DNA of 13,858 bases from Anaerolineae bacterium (GCA_028284565.1 JANQRM010000469.1:1-13858); one strand, 5' to 3'; shown: positions 1 through 7,719, numbered from the stretch's first letter. Program-made: numbers and translations. The notes: a model not told the origin generated them from the letters alone.

Positions 1-288
1 CTGGAAGCTCTGTAGGGTACTCACATGGAGCATCAGACGGTCTGCTTCGACTTGATTGATGAGATTCAACAATTCAACATCGGCGGCTGGAATGGGTGCG
101 CTACCTACGCCGGGAACCCCTGTGGGACCGCCCCCCGGTGCATAACCCAAGGTAGGTGCGGGGGTATTGGTGGCACGGGGAACCAAAGTCGGTGGGGCAT
201 TACTCGCGCCCAAATTACAAGCAATGGTCCCGACCAAAATCCAAATGATAATGAGGGGTGTACGGTAGGTTGACAGCGATGATTTCAT
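1..288 (-). CDS. Lipoprotein N-terminus, possibly an M28-type peptidase (partial, 3' end off the window)
   Basis: An open frame of 96 codons starts at ATG 288 and runs unbroken past the left edge. The product begins with a short polar stretch, a hydrophobic segment (about residues 11-22) and Cys24 in the context GTIAC, which fits a lipoprotein signal peptide although the -3 position is Thr rather than the usual Leu/Val/Ile. A low-complexity Pro/Thr/Gly linker (about residues 31-68) follows, typical of a surface-tethered protein. The last visible part, LLNLINQVEADRLMLHVSTL, resembles the entry to M28-family aminopeptidases in related bacteria. That match is from memory and the catalytic zinc ligands lie outside the window. 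It lies 70 bases downstream of the kinase gene on the same strand. No Shine-Dalgarno sequence precedes the ATG. Confidence 0.6.
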   Translation of the reverse strand, partial: MKSSLSTYRTPLIIIWILVGTIACNLGASNAPPTLVPRATNTPAPTLGYAPGGGPTGVPGVGSAPIPAADVELLNLINQVEADRLMLHVSTLQSFQ

Positions 289-295
289 GGTGTGT

Positions 296-301
296 ATTTT
301 A
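296..301 (-). promoter_or_regulatory. Possible -10 element for the lipoprotein gene (leaderless start?)
   Basis: On the minus strand TAAAAT ends 7 bases before the ATG at 288, so transcription could begin at or beside the start codon. There is no recognisable -35 and no ribosome binding site. The gene may instead be read through from the kinase. Confidence 0.25.
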
Positions 302-358
302 ACATAACCCAATGGGTTTCAGGGAGTTAGAGCCTTCATATCGTGGGGCAAGCGTCTC

Positions 359-2416
359 TTAATCGTCAACTGTCCAATCGACGAAGCACTCAATGTCTCC
401 AACTTCACCGACAGCCCGCCCAACCGTCTCGCAGGTCATTAAGAGCGTTTCATCCAAAAAGATATCGAAGCTGGTGTCATCGCGTGAATTGGCAACCCAA
501 AAGTGCGCGGTGGTGTTCAAAGTCGTGTTTGTTTGTTCGATTTCACAGCCCCATTCATCGGGCACATCGGCATTGCCTGTCCGTACGACGATACAAGCTC
601 CGGGAGCAATCGTTCCACCGGGAATATCTGCCCCGTCAAAGTCGCCTTCGCCTTCATCATCTAATCCCACGAGAGTTAGCGTGTCAATAATCAGGGGTGC
701 GCCTGTCGTGTTGCGAATGGTGAAGACTTCAGGATTGTAGAGCAGAATCGCGCTGAAATCACCAATGGGTGTGACAGTTGGCGTTGGTGTCGGCGTATCG
801 GTTGGCGTGCGTGTGGGCGATGGCGTATTGGTAACCGTCAGTGACGGGGTAATGCTGGGTGTGTAGGTCTTGGTCGGAGTCGGGGTTTTGCTGGGAGTTG
901 CCGTGTGGGTGTCGGTAATGGTCGGTGTGAGTGTGGGTGTATTCGTGCGGGTGGGCGTATTGGTTGCTGTAGATTCGTCGGTTGGCGACTCAGTGGGGTC
1001 TTCGGTTTCATCCACAATGACCCCGTTGGAATCATTGGTTGAATCAGGAGTTGATTCTGTCGATTCAGACTCGGGTGTCTCAGTGACTTCGTCGGTTGCA
1101 TCTGCAATGACAAGCGCATCGCCAGTTGGTGTACTCGGTGGGGACGCGCCTCCACTACCCAGCACAATGGCTCCGCCGACAATGATAACAACCAATAATA
1201 GACCTGCGGCTAGTAGGACGCTGGGATTCGATGAGGTTTCTCTATCTTTGGGTTTGGCTTTGGATTTTTCGTCGGGGTCGGTTTTGGGCTTGGGCGCGCG
1301 GATGACACTATCGCTGACCTCTGGCTTGACGAGGGGCGTGAGCAACATCTCATCATCGGAGAGGGTATCGCCACCTGTCGATTGGAAGATGAGTGTGGAT
1401 GTGCCTTCATCCTCGACTGGTGTGGGGGTGCGTTGTTTGGCTTCTTCGAGTGCTTCTCGAATTTCGGTATCTTTGAGTGCTGGTGTTGGTGGTAATTCGG
1501 CGGTGGCTTTTTGCGCTTTGGTATCGGGTTTGACATCGCCGGATTCGTCAATCTTGAGGAATTCGATTTTGGTGTCTTTATAGGCTTGCTTGAGCGCAGT
1601 GATGAATTCGGTGGCCGTTTTGTGACGTAGTGTCGGTTCTTTTTCGAGGGCTTTGAGGATTTCAGTTTCGATGGGTTTGGGCAAGGAAGAGTTGTGCTGA
1701 GAAGGCGGAGTCGGTTTTTCGGTGATGTGGCTGATTGCCATTTCCATCGGAGTCTGCCCTTTGAAGAGCATCCGCTTCGTCACCAATTCGTACATGATGA
1801 CACCCAAGGAATAGACATCGCTCTGTGGCACTGCCGCTTGGGAGTCTGTTGCTTGTTCGGGTGAAATATAGCGCGGTGTTCCAAACGCTGTACCGAGTGA
1901 CTTATCGACAGAAGCCCATAAGACCAAGCCGAAGTCGGTCAACCATGCGCGTCCGCTTTCGTCGATGAGAATGTTGGACGGTTTGACATCCCGATGGACA
2001 ATGCCCTGTGAATGCGAATAATCGAGAGCTTGTGCCACCTGCTCCAATATGTCGAGGGCAACGCTCATATCGACATCTTTGCCAGAGCGATGATAGCCAT
2101 TAATGACATCGGAAAAATCGCGCCCCTCGACAAAGCGCATGGCGATGAAATAGAGGTCTTCGTGTTCACCAAATTGATAGATAGGAATGATGTGCGGATG
2201 TTCAAGGTTGGCTATGGCTTTGGCTTCACGTTTGAAGCGTTCGGTCAGCGAGGCATCATCGGCGGCAATATCGGGGGTTAGCACTTTGATGGCGGCACGA
2301 CGGTCTAGGGCTTCATCCACACCAATATATAGGTAGGACATGCCCCCTGTGGCTAATTTCTCGACGATTTTGTAGTCACCCAGCTTTTTGCCGACCAGAT
2401 TGTGCTTGTCTGCCAC
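359..2416 (-). CDS. Transmembrane Ser/Thr protein kinase (PknB-like) with Thr/Pro-rich outer linker and C-terminal extracytoplasmic domain
   Basis: A Hanks-type kinase fills about residues 14-280: glycine loop LATGG (21-25), catalytic Lys44 in AIKVL, helix-C Glu64, HRDVKPSN (catalytic Asp143, Asn148), DFG (161-163), and [10 protein letters not shown] closing the activation segment. All key residues are present, so it should be active. A charged cytoplasmic linker contains Thr-Pro sites (T311, T330, T332, T360) that could be autophosphorylated. One membrane helix lies at about 398-421. Outside are a Ser/Thr/Glu-rich spacer, a dense Thr-Pro region (472-550) and a strand-rich, four-Cys C-terminal domain (about 552-685) that could be a sensor, perhaps lamin-tail-like. 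I chose GTG 2416 because AGGGAGGAA sits 6 bases upstream; a GTG at 2434 would add 6 residues but places that Shine-Dalgarno inside the gene. Neighbours are FHA and roadblock proteins. Confidence 0.93.
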   Translation of the reverse strand: MADKHNLVGKKLGDYKIVEKLATGGMSYLYIGVDEALDRRAAIKVLTPDIAADDASLTERFKREAKAIANLEHPHIIPIYQFGEHEDLYFIAMRFVEGRDFSDVINGYHRSGKDVDMSVALDILEQVAQALDYSHSQGIVHRDVKPSNILIDESGRAWLTDFGLVLWASVDKSLGTAFGTPRYISPEQATDSQAAVPQSDVYSLGVIMYELVTKRMLFKGQTPMEMAISHITEKPTPPSQHNSSLPKPIETEILKALEKEPTLRHKTATEFITALKQAYKDTKIEFLKIDESGDVKPDTKAQKATAELPPTPALKDTEIREALEEAKQRTPTPVEDEGTSTLIFQSTGGDTLSDDEMLLTPLVKPEVSDSVIRAPKPKTDPDEKSKAKPKDRETSSNPSVLLAAGLLLVVIIVGGAIVLGSGGASPPSTPTGDALVIADATDEVTETPESESTESTPDSTNDSNGVIVDETEDPTESPTDESTATNTPTRTNTPTLTPTITDTHTATPSKTPTPTKTYTPSITPSLTVTNTPSPTRTPTDTPTPTPTVTPIGDFSAILLYNPEVFTIRNTTGAPLIIDTLTLVGLDDEGEGDFDGADIPGGTIAPGACIVVRTGNADVPDEWGCEIEQTNTTLNTTAHFWVANSRDDTSFDIFLDETLLMTCETVGRAVGEVGDIECFVDWTVDD
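767..1003 (-). repeat. Low-complexity Thr-Pro coding repeat inside the kinase gene
   Basis: This stretch encodes a run of short units such as TNTPT, TPTPT and TPSPT (about 79 residues) forming the stalk between the membrane and the outer domain. At DNA level it is an irregular GGTGTGGGTGT-type array on the plus strand. It produces a long spurious open frame on the other strand rich in Val and Gly. Such arrays can expand or contract by slippage. Confidence 0.8.
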
Positions 2417-2422
2417 GCGGTC

Positions 2423-2431
2423 TTCCTCCCT
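2423..2431 (-). promoter_or_regulatory. Ribosome binding site of the kinase gene
   Basis: AGGGAGGAA on the minus strand, 6 bases before GTG 2416. It decides the start in favour of 2416 over the in-frame GTG at 2434. Confidence 0.75.
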
Positions 2432-2550
2432 CACCGCCCGTTCTTTAACCTGTTGTATTGTAACTTAGTTTGCCCAAAAGTGACCCGCCATAACAATGCA
2501 GTAATGAATTTGTTCACATACTGCAAGATCGCAGAATTTTGTAGGGGTTA

Positions 2551-2579
2551 ATTGTGCCGTTTGGAACAAACTCTGTCAA
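2551..2579 (-). promoter_or_regulatory. Promoter of the kinase gene
   Basis: On the minus strand TTGACA (2574-2579) is followed after exactly 17 bases by CACAAT (2551-2556), predicting a start near 2544 and a leader of about 130 bases. A second -10-like TACAAT lies closer to the gene (around 2456-2461) without a good -35. Confidence 0.5.
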
Positions 2580-2596
2580 CCGATGTAGCTATATCT

Positions 2597-2628
2597 AAAC
2601 AAAACGGCTGACTCGTTGTGAATCAGCC
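2597..2628 (-). terminator. Intrinsic terminator after the roadblock gene
   Basis: The arms 2620-2628 and 2606-2614 pair over 9 positions with one mismatch and a 5-base loop. On the minus strand the stem is followed by GTTTTGTTTAG. It lies 28 bases beyond the stop codon of the roadblock gene and separates it from the kinase promoter. Confidence 0.65.
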
Positions 2629-2655
2629 ATCTTCATGCAATAAACGTGACGGTAC

Positions 2656-3852
2656 TTAGTCGCCGATGAGACCCAATTGCTGGGCTTGTTCCCAATCTAA
2701 CGTACCTTGTGTACCACCATCTTCGATTTGCAGGTTATCCAAGTCATCGAAAAGGCTGGTATCAATCTCATCGTCACCGCCTAAGAGACCGAGCAAATCA
2801 TCAAAGTCGTCTTCCCCAATGGCTTCCATTTGTGGCAAGTTGGAAACGACTTCGGCTTCTGCTTCTTCGGCTTGTGCCGTATCCCCATTGCCATCAAAGG
2901 ATGCGCGGTCCAATTCGATGAGTTCAGGCTCTTCGACCACTGCTGTTGTCTTGCGAGCATCCGACTTACGACGGACTTCTTCTTTGGGTTGTTGCGGTGC
3001 TTGGATGAGCCATGCTTCTGCCCCCAAGATAGCAATCAAATCCTCAACCGCGCGCCGTCCATAGCGATTGACACTTCCAAATTGCCGATTCCCACTCTCA
3101 CCATCAAAAACGACGGAAATGAAATGGTGTAGTCCTACTGAAAGCACAAAGACATCATGATCTGCACCATCGTAAAAGTTGAGGGCAGATGAATTGCCTC
3201 CTACAATGTCGCGGACTTGAATGTTGGATTGCATACTGGGCAAAAGGGTACGAGTCAACTCGTCCCGATCCAAATAACCGACTGCACCACTTTCTAGTAC
3301 AACTTCACCGGAACGACTGGATAAAATAATCGCCATCGCACCTAAATCGGAAAGTAGGGTGTCTATGACGGTTTGGGCATTGTCGGCATTAATTTGAGGC
3401 ACAGGTCCAAAATCAATGACGGACGAGCCACCATCGCCACCACCACTTGATTTCAACATGGCTTCTTTGATGTCTTCGCCATCTAAGCCAGCTTTTACCA
3501 CACGCAAGAATTGGGCGGGGTCAAAAGTGCGTTGGAGATAGGCGAAAGGTGTGTTTTCGAGGGTTTCCTCATCCATTTCAGGGTCATCTTCATGTGCGAG
3601 AATGAGAATGGCTGTCTCTTCGGATTCGCGTTTGATATGTGCCGCGAGTTCCCAACCTTTCATGGATGGATCGGGTTCCCATGCAGTGACCACTAAATTG
3701 TAGGGAATAATTTTGACTTCTTCGATGGCTTCTTCTGCACCGGGCATGTCAACCTGTGCAACACGGCGGTCTAATAGGTCAACGGCCCCGCGAATGACTT
3801 GTGGGATAATATCGGTGGGGTCTACAGTTAAGATGCGTGGCAATGCGCCCAT
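2656..3852 (-). CDS. Degenerate receiver domain + roadblock/LC7 domain protein with acidic C-terminal tail
   Basis: Residues 5-125 have the alternating strand/helix pattern of a response-regulator receiver (RILTVDPTD, YNLVVTAW, ETAILILAHEDD, TPFAYLQRTF). The usual phospho-acceptor Asp is replaced by Ala57, and the conserved Lys is not evident before F110, so it is a pseudo-receiver that probably does not take phosphate. Residues about 155-285 look like a roadblock/LC7 domain (DLGAMAIILSSRSGEVVLES; HHFISVVFDG), a dimerising fold that partners small GTPases or serves as a scaffold. A Ser/Gly hinge (135-145) joins them. Residues 286-306 are basic and the tail 307-398 is very acidic with EDDFDDLLGLL-type repeats, likely a protein-interaction segment. 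No GTPase gene is visible nearby. GGAAGTGA precedes ATG 3852. It lies between the FHA and kinase genes, and the role is inferred as signalling adaptor. Confidence 0.82.
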   Translation of the reverse strand: MGALPRILTVDPTDIIPQVIRGAVDLLDRRVAQVDMPGAEEAIEEVKIIPYNLVVTAWEPDPSMKGWELAAHIKRESEETAILILAHEDDPEMDEETLENTPFAYLQRTFDPAQFLRVVKAGLDGEDIKEAMLKSSGGGDGGSSVIDFGPVPQINADNAQTVIDTLLSDLGAMAIILSSRSGEVVLESGAVGYLDRDELTRTLLPSMQSNIQVRDIVGGNSSALNFYDGADHDVFVLSVGLHHFISVVFDGESGNRQFGSVNRYGRRAVEDLIAILGAEAWLIQAPQQPKEEVRRKSDARKTTAVVEEPELIELDRASFDGNGDTAQAEEAEAEVVSNLPQMEAIGEDDFDDLLGLLGGDDEIDTSLFDDLDNLQIEDGGTQGTLDWEQAQQLGLIGD

Positions 3853-3893
3853 ATAATCACTTCCAAACGTCTAACAAACGATTAGCGACCTTC

Positions 3894-3899
3894 ATTATA
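3894..3899 (-). promoter_or_regulatory. -10 element of the roadblock gene
   Basis: A perfect TATAAT on the minus strand, 41 bases before the start codon; the predicted transcript start is near 3887. The -35 region is poor, so an activator or a non-canonical sigma contact may be needed. Confidence 0.45.
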
Positions 3900-3975
3900 C
3901 TGCAAAATAGCAGACAAGTAGGCTTAATTTTAGAGTCTTTTACATCATTGGCAATTTTGACAGGTGAATTGTAAG

Positions 3976-4785
3976 TTAATTGTCAATTGCGTCCCCCGGA
4001 TGATGGAAAAATACACCCAATACACAACGTCCTAAACGCAATTCATCTCCATCGCGCAGAATCCGCCCTTCATTGGGGAGCAAGCGTTGCCCATTGATAA
4101 ATGTGCCATTCGCACTCCCTAAATCAGCAACGAGTATCTGCTCTTCATCGGGGTCAAAATTGACCGCCAGATGCAAGCGCGAGACCCCCGTATCTGCACC
4201 AAAATCCCCCAAGTCAATATCGGGCATCATGGCATTATTGCCAGTATCCCGACCAATCACTGGATTATGAGGGTGATGTTGTGGTGAGAGTTCAAAACGG
4301 ATATTGGTATCCCGAGCGACTAAAACCATGATGGATTCTGCGCTGAAATGATCAGATTTCGAGAGACCGCCTGTGATGTTCTTGAATTGCTTCGTGGCAT
4401 AGGGTTCGTTGATACCTTCCAGAAGATGCCCACAGTTGCGACAAAAGACGTCCACCTCTCTGCTTCGCGTGTCACAATTGTTACAACTCAGCCAAATCAT
4501 GTCATCATCAGCCGGGGGAGCCACCGCTTCAAAGGGCGCATCCTGTTGATGTAATGGGGATTCTGATGGTCGGGCTAAAGGTTTAATCGGGCTGACAGTT
4601 TCTTTCGCCGTCGAGACTTCCATTTCGCCATTTTCCCACTTCTTGATCATCGTCGAGAGATGTTTCTTATCGAGACTATCAATGGGCTGGACATAACTCC
4701 GCAATGCTCTTAAGACGGTTTTGGAGTCTGCACCATTCATCCTCATATCGACATATTCATCGAAAATATCATAAACAATGGACAT
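3976..4785 (-). CDS. Zinc-ribbon and FHA domain protein
   Basis: The N-terminus (1-55) is a helical region (YDIFDEYVDMRM; HLSTMIKKWENG) of unknown role. After a Pro-rich linker comes a zinc ribbon with C101/C104 and C115/C118 (CNNC, CRNC). The C-terminal forkhead-associated domain (about 152-260) keeps the residues that read phosphothreonine: IGRD with Arg179, S202 and H205 in SRLH, and N226 in SANGTFINGQ. It should therefore bind a phospho-Thr peptide, with the nearby kinase (its cytoplasmic linker) and the roadblock protein as natural candidate partners; that link is inferred. No signal peptide or membrane segment is visible, so it is cytoplasmic. A purine-rich GGGGGT precedes ATG 4785. It is divergent from the TIR-like gene across 162 bases. 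Confidence 0.9.
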   Translation of the reverse strand: MSIVYDIFDEYVDMRMNGADSKTVLRALRSYVQPIDSLDKKHLSTMIKKWENGEMEVSTAKETVSPIKPLARPSESPLHQQDAPFEAVAPPADDDMIWLSCNNCDTRSREVDVFCRNCGHLLEGINEPYATKQFKNITGGLSKSDHFSAESIMVLVARDTNIRFELSPQHHPHNPVIGRDTGNNAMMPDIDLGDFGADTGVSRLHLAVNFDPDEEQILVADLGSANGTFINGQRLLPNEGRILRDGDELRLGRCVLGVFFHHPGDAIDN

Positions 4786-4947
4786 CCTGTACCCCCTTTT
4801 GGACTTAACTCTACGACTTATTTCTATTTTAAGACGAACTTGTCATAAGAATCCTTAAGACATCATTATTGTGAAAAAAAGCACAGACAGTCTTGATGGT
4901 TTTCTGTACAATAAGCCCTCTTCGTTCATTTGGTGGAAGTAAGTCGG
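4786..4947. promoter_or_regulatory. Divergent promoter region between FHA and TIR-like genes
   Basis: This gap must drive both directions. The plus side has a reasonable promoter (entered separately). On the minus side the best -10 is TAAAAT at 4826-4831, with no convincing -35 at the right distance. A run of seven A (4874-4880) and general AT-richness suit a promoter region. I found no clear operator palindrome. Confidence 0.5.
4884..4912 (+). promoter_or_regulatory. Promoter of the TIR-like/monooxygenase pair
   Basis: CAGACA (4884-4889) and TACAAT (4907-4912) are separated by 17 bases. The predicted start is near 4919, giving a leader of about 30 bases. The -35 matches only four of six consensus positions. 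Confidence 0.4.
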
Positions 4948-5562
4948 ATGATCCAAATTACCTATGCTCCTTCCCAACAAAATCTTGCTGAGCGCATTCA
5001 AGGCGATTTGACAGACCAGCAGTTAGACATCAAGCGACCAGTCCTGATTGTCTTGGTGTCGGCAGATATCGATGAGAATCAAGAAATCCATGAAACCATC
5101 CGCAATGCCAAGCGCAATGGGCAACAGATTCTACTTGTCACAACAGACTCAACTCCAATTCCAAATTCAATTAGCTATATCAAGGCTCTCGATTTCAGTA
5201 CAGGTTATGATGGCGATGCCTTGCGGACTCGTCTCGCCGAGTTGCATCAAGACTATCCAGACAAAAGCATAGCCAATCGTCGCGCGTTGATTGTTGCACT
5301 CATTGTGGTTGGTGGGATGTTCGTCCTCAGTATCTTGGCAATTGGCGGTGGATTGATTGCCTTCCCAGAAGAGGAATACAATCAAGAGGCAACCGAACAA
5401 GCTTTAGCCATACAGAATCAGATAATTGGGACATTGGAGTATCTGCAACCACGAAGCACCGCCGATGCTCAAAACTTCCCAGCGACTTTAGAAGCTATTC
5501 CGACACTCGCTCCTTTCTTAGAGATGACCGCTACTGCTAGTTCGGGAGACCGTGATGAGTAA
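4948..5562 (+). CDS. Single-pass membrane protein with a TIR-like cytoplasmic domain
   Basis: Residues 1-100 alternate strands and helices in a way that resembles a small TIR/flavodoxin-like domain: MIQITYAPSQ as first strand, VLIVLVSAD as a central strand, then NQEIHETIRNAKRNGQQILL and a YIKALDF strand, as in TIR domains of related bacteria. It is short and divergent. A Glu in the 44-49 region could correspond to the catalytic Glu of TIR NADases, but I cannot align it securely. Basic residues (R111, R112) precede a membrane helix (about 113-138), placing the domain inside. The 139-204 tail is outside, Glu-rich, then Ala/Thr/Pro-rich. ATG 4948 is preferred because GGAAG lies 8 bases upstream; an in-frame TTG at 4930 is less likely. 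The last 8 bases overlap the next gene. Function is unknown. Confidence 0.72.
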   Translation: MIQITYAPSQQNLAERIQGDLTDQQLDIKRPVLIVLVSADIDENQEIHETIRNAKRNGQQILLVTTDSTPIPNSISYIKALDFSTGYDGDALRTRLAELHQDYPDKSIANRRALIVALIVVGGMFVLSILAIGGGLIAFPEEEYNQEATEQALAIQNQIIGTLEYLQPRSTADAQNFPATLEAIPTLAPFLEMTATASSGDRDE

Positions 5563-6760
5563 TGCGCCCCTTGCACCTGAAGATGTACTCGTCATTGGTG
5601 CAGGTCCAGCTGGTATCGCCAGTGCCTTTTGCTTAGAACAAGCGGGTATCTCGTACAAGGTCGTTGACCAAGCCGACATCATTGCCTCGACATGGGCAAG
5701 TCTTTATCCCTCGTTACAACTCAATACTTCGCGTTGGTTCTCGAAGATGCATGGCAAGCCCTTTCCTTTACACTATGGCATCTTCCCATCAGGACGACAG
5801 TATCACGCTTATTTGAGTGAGTTTGTGTCGGAGCATGATTTCAATTTTGAATTTGGTGTCGAGGTGAAATGGGTTGCGCCAGAAAACAGCTTGTGGCGAG
5901 TCGAAAGTAGCGCAGGAAATGCCTTGTATAAAGCGATCATCTCCGCAACGGGTGTGTTCAATAATCCTATTACCCCGACTATTGAGGGCATGGATGATTT
6001 TACTGGAGAATGTTATCACGCGCATGATTTCAAGCATCCCTCACAAGTCGCTGGAAAGCGGGTGATGGTCGTCGGAAATGGTCCTAGCGGAGTGGATATT
6101 TCGATTGCCAGTGCCGAAATGGCGCAGTTGCCGACGATGATTGCCATTCGCAGTGGGGTGGATATGCGTCCGCGCTATCCCTATGGCTTGCCCAAGCATC
6201 TGTGGATGATGATTGGTGAGCATCTCCCCAAAGCATGGTGTGAGCGTCTGTTGACGACGGTCGGCGCGCAACGCTATGAGCAAGAACGTTATGGTTTGTA
6301 TCGCTCACCGCATGGCAATAGCTCAGCCGTTCCCTATCGCGGTCCAGAATTGCTCCATGCCATTCGAGATGGCAAAGTGATTCCGACACCTGCGCCGATA
6401 CGCTTCTTTGATGACCATGTGGAATTGCAAGATGGACAAAAGGTCGCGGTGGATGTCGTCATCTTTGCGACAGGGTATGTTCCCGTATTGCATCGTTATC
6501 TTGATATTGAGATGCAATACAATACCGAGCCACTGCCCCCACAATCGGCTTGTGAATGGGAGATTGGTCCGAATGGCATTCGTGGCTGGCCCCTGCGTGA
6601 TACCAGCACACACCCCAATGGTCGGCAGGTGTTGGGGCATCCAGGTTTGTTTTTAGTGGGAACCTTCTATAAGGGTAAAGGTGCGATGTACAACTTCAAT
6701 GTCGAGGCTGAGATTGCGACAAGACAGATTGAGGCGTATCTGACTACTCTGCCAAAATAA
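5555..6760 (+). CDS. Flavin-containing monooxygenase-like NAD(P)/FAD oxidoreductase
   Basis: The 401-residue protein has the full dinucleotide-fold architecture of class B flavoprotein monooxygenases: FAD-binding VIGAGPAG (13-20), the family fingerprint FTGECYHAHDF (149-159, fitting FxGxxxHxxxY/F), the NADPH-binding VVGNGPSG (172-179) and the late FATGY motif (304-308). It should oxidise a soft nucleophile or carbonyl (N, S or Baeyer-Villiger type) using NADPH and oxygen; the substrate cannot be read from sequence. It is shorter than many Baeyer-Villiger enzymes (about 500 or more residues) and near the size of small FMO/CzcO-like proteins. No membrane segment or signal peptide. GGGAG lies 6 bases before ATG 5555, inside the upstream gene, so translation is probably coupled; a GTG at 5552 is a poorer start. 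Confidence 0.9.
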   Translation: MSNAPLAPEDVLVIGAGPAGIASAFCLEQAGISYKVVDQADIIASTWASLYPSLQLNTSRWFSKMHGKPFPLHYGIFPSGRQYHAYLSEFVSEHDFNFEFGVEVKWVAPENSLWRVESSAGNALYKAIISATGVFNNPITPTIEGMDDFTGECYHAHDFKHPSQVAGKRVMVVGNGPSGVDISIASAEMAQLPTMIAIRSGVDMRPRYPYGLPKHLWMMIGEHLPKAWCERLLTTVGAQRYEQERYGLYRSPHGNSSAVPYRGPELLHAIRDGKVIPTPAPIRFFDDHVELQDGQKVAVDVVIFATGYVPVLHRYLDIEMQYNTEPLPPQSACEWEIGPNGIRGWPLRDTSTHPNGRQVLGHPGLFLVGTFYKGKGAMYNFNVEAEIATRQIEAYLTTLPK

Positions 6761-6781
6761 AAAGGCGGACATCTGTCCACC
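6754..6781 (-). terminator. Intrinsic terminator of the permease operon
   Basis: On the minus strand GGTGGAC and GTCCGCC pair (one G-U wobble) around a 4-base loop and are followed by TTTTTATTTT. It sits 23 bases past the DppC-like stop. The same hairpin lies 3 bases past the monooxygenase stop on the plus strand, where it lacks a T tract and would work poorly. Confidence 0.8.
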
Positions 6782-6804
6782 CTTAATCATCAATGAATGA
6801 CGCA

Positions 6805-7719
6805 CTATTTCACCAATTTCGGATCAAAAGCATCCCGCAGACCATCGCCAATTATATAAAGGCACAGGACGGTTACAGAAATGAGAATACCCGGCGCAAA
6901 GATGAGATGCGGTCCTTTTTGAATATAGACCAAGCTCTTGCTCAGCATACTGCCCCACGAGGTATCAGGTGGTTTAATCCCCAAGCCCAAGAAACTCAAG
7001 GCGGATTCAGTGAGGATTAGCACACCGATTGCGCCCATCAAGCTAATCACCAACAGCGAGAAGACATTGGGGACGATGTGGACAAACATCACCCGCAAGT
7101 CGCTCGCGCCCATGGATTTGGCGGCGATGACATAATCCCGTTCTTTGAGGGAATAGGTCTCACCCCGTACCAGACGCGCTGTGCCTGTCCATGTGATGAA
7201 GCCAAAGACGAGGACGAGTGTTAAAGGACCCGGTGAGAGCAGAGCCGCCACAATGAGCAAGAGGAAAAGGGCAGGTATGGAATTGAGTGTCGTAATCGCC
7301 CAGATGATGAAATCGTCAACGATGCCCCCATAGTAACCTGCGAGTACACCGACGATAATACCAATGGTTAAAGATAAAGCCGCGCCAATACTGGCTATCC
7401 CTAGTGACACTTGCCCACCATATAGGAGACGAGTGAGTTGGTCACGACCCAAATCATCCGTACCTAGAATATGCCCTTCACTGAAAGCTGGAGCATAGTT
7501 GTTACTCAGGTTCTGTTCCCGGTAATCAATTCCGAGAATATTGTTAGAGATGAAAGGCGCAAAGAGAGACAAGAGTGCCAAAACACCAACAACAGCCATC
7601 GCAAACAGCGTCAACTTGTCACGCATCAAATTCTCAAAACCACGTCGCCAAGTCGATTTACTGACAAAATTCTTATCTTCAAAACGGACGACATCGTTGG
7701 TTGTGCTTGCTTGTGCCAT
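6805..7719 (-). CDS. Peptide ABC transporter permease, DppC/OppC family
   Basis: A 304-residue inner-membrane permease of the dipeptide/oligopeptide/nickel importer family. Visible are the N-terminal membrane helix (about 36-57), the conserved HILGTDDLGRDQLTRLLYG (83-101) that starts the transport core, several further helices, and the cytoplasmic coupling loop AAKSMGASDLRVMFVHIVPN (199-218), the EAA motif that docks on the ATPase. The ending GDGLRDAFDPKL is standard. The start is ATG 7719 because a perfect AGGAGG (7726-7731) lies 6 bases upstream; a GTG further upstream would sit in the preceding gene's end. It is 10 bases after the DppB-like gene and forms the heteromeric pore with it. Transported substrate is unknown; peptides are the default assumption. 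Confidence 0.95.
   Translation of the reverse strand: MAQASTTNDVVRFEDKNFVSKSTWRRGFENLMRDKLTLFAMAVVGVLALLSLFAPFISNNILGIDYREQNLSNNYAPAFSEGHILGTDDLGRDQLTRLLYGGQVSLGIASIGAALSLTIGIIVGVLAGYYGGIVDDFIIWAITTLNSIPALFLLLIVAALLSPGPLTLVLVFGFITWTGTARLVRGETYSLKERDYVIAAKSMGASDLRVMFVHIVPNVFSLLVISLMGAIGVLILTESALSFLGLGIKPPDTSWGSMLSKSLVYIQKGPHLIFAPGILISVTVLCLYIIGDGLRDAFDPKLVK

Noticed and set aside
25..273. Plus-strand open frame of 82 codons at the left edge
   Set aside because: It lies opposite the lipoprotein N-terminus, which has a signal peptide and linker; the plus-strand product has no recognisable feature and no ribosome binding site was identified.
306..319. Small hairpin AACCC-AAT-GGGTT after the kinase gene
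   Set aside because: Only 5 pairs and no T tract on the minus strand; too weak to call a terminator.
767..1003. Possible CRISPR-like or tandem DNA repeat
   Set aside because: Units are irregular, in frame and encode a Thr-Pro stalk; there are no constant repeats with unique spacers.
870..1583. Long plus-strand open frame opposite the kinase linker, rich in Val/Gly/Ser
   Set aside because: It is the antisense reading of the Thr-Pro repeat and charged linker; the composition is low-complexity and the minus-strand kinase is unambiguous.
3951..3990. Imperfect inverted repeat (GCAATTTTGAC with GTCAATTGC) around the FHA gene stop codon
   Set aside because: The stem has a 2-base bulge, a 20-base loop and no T tract, so I do not call it a terminator.
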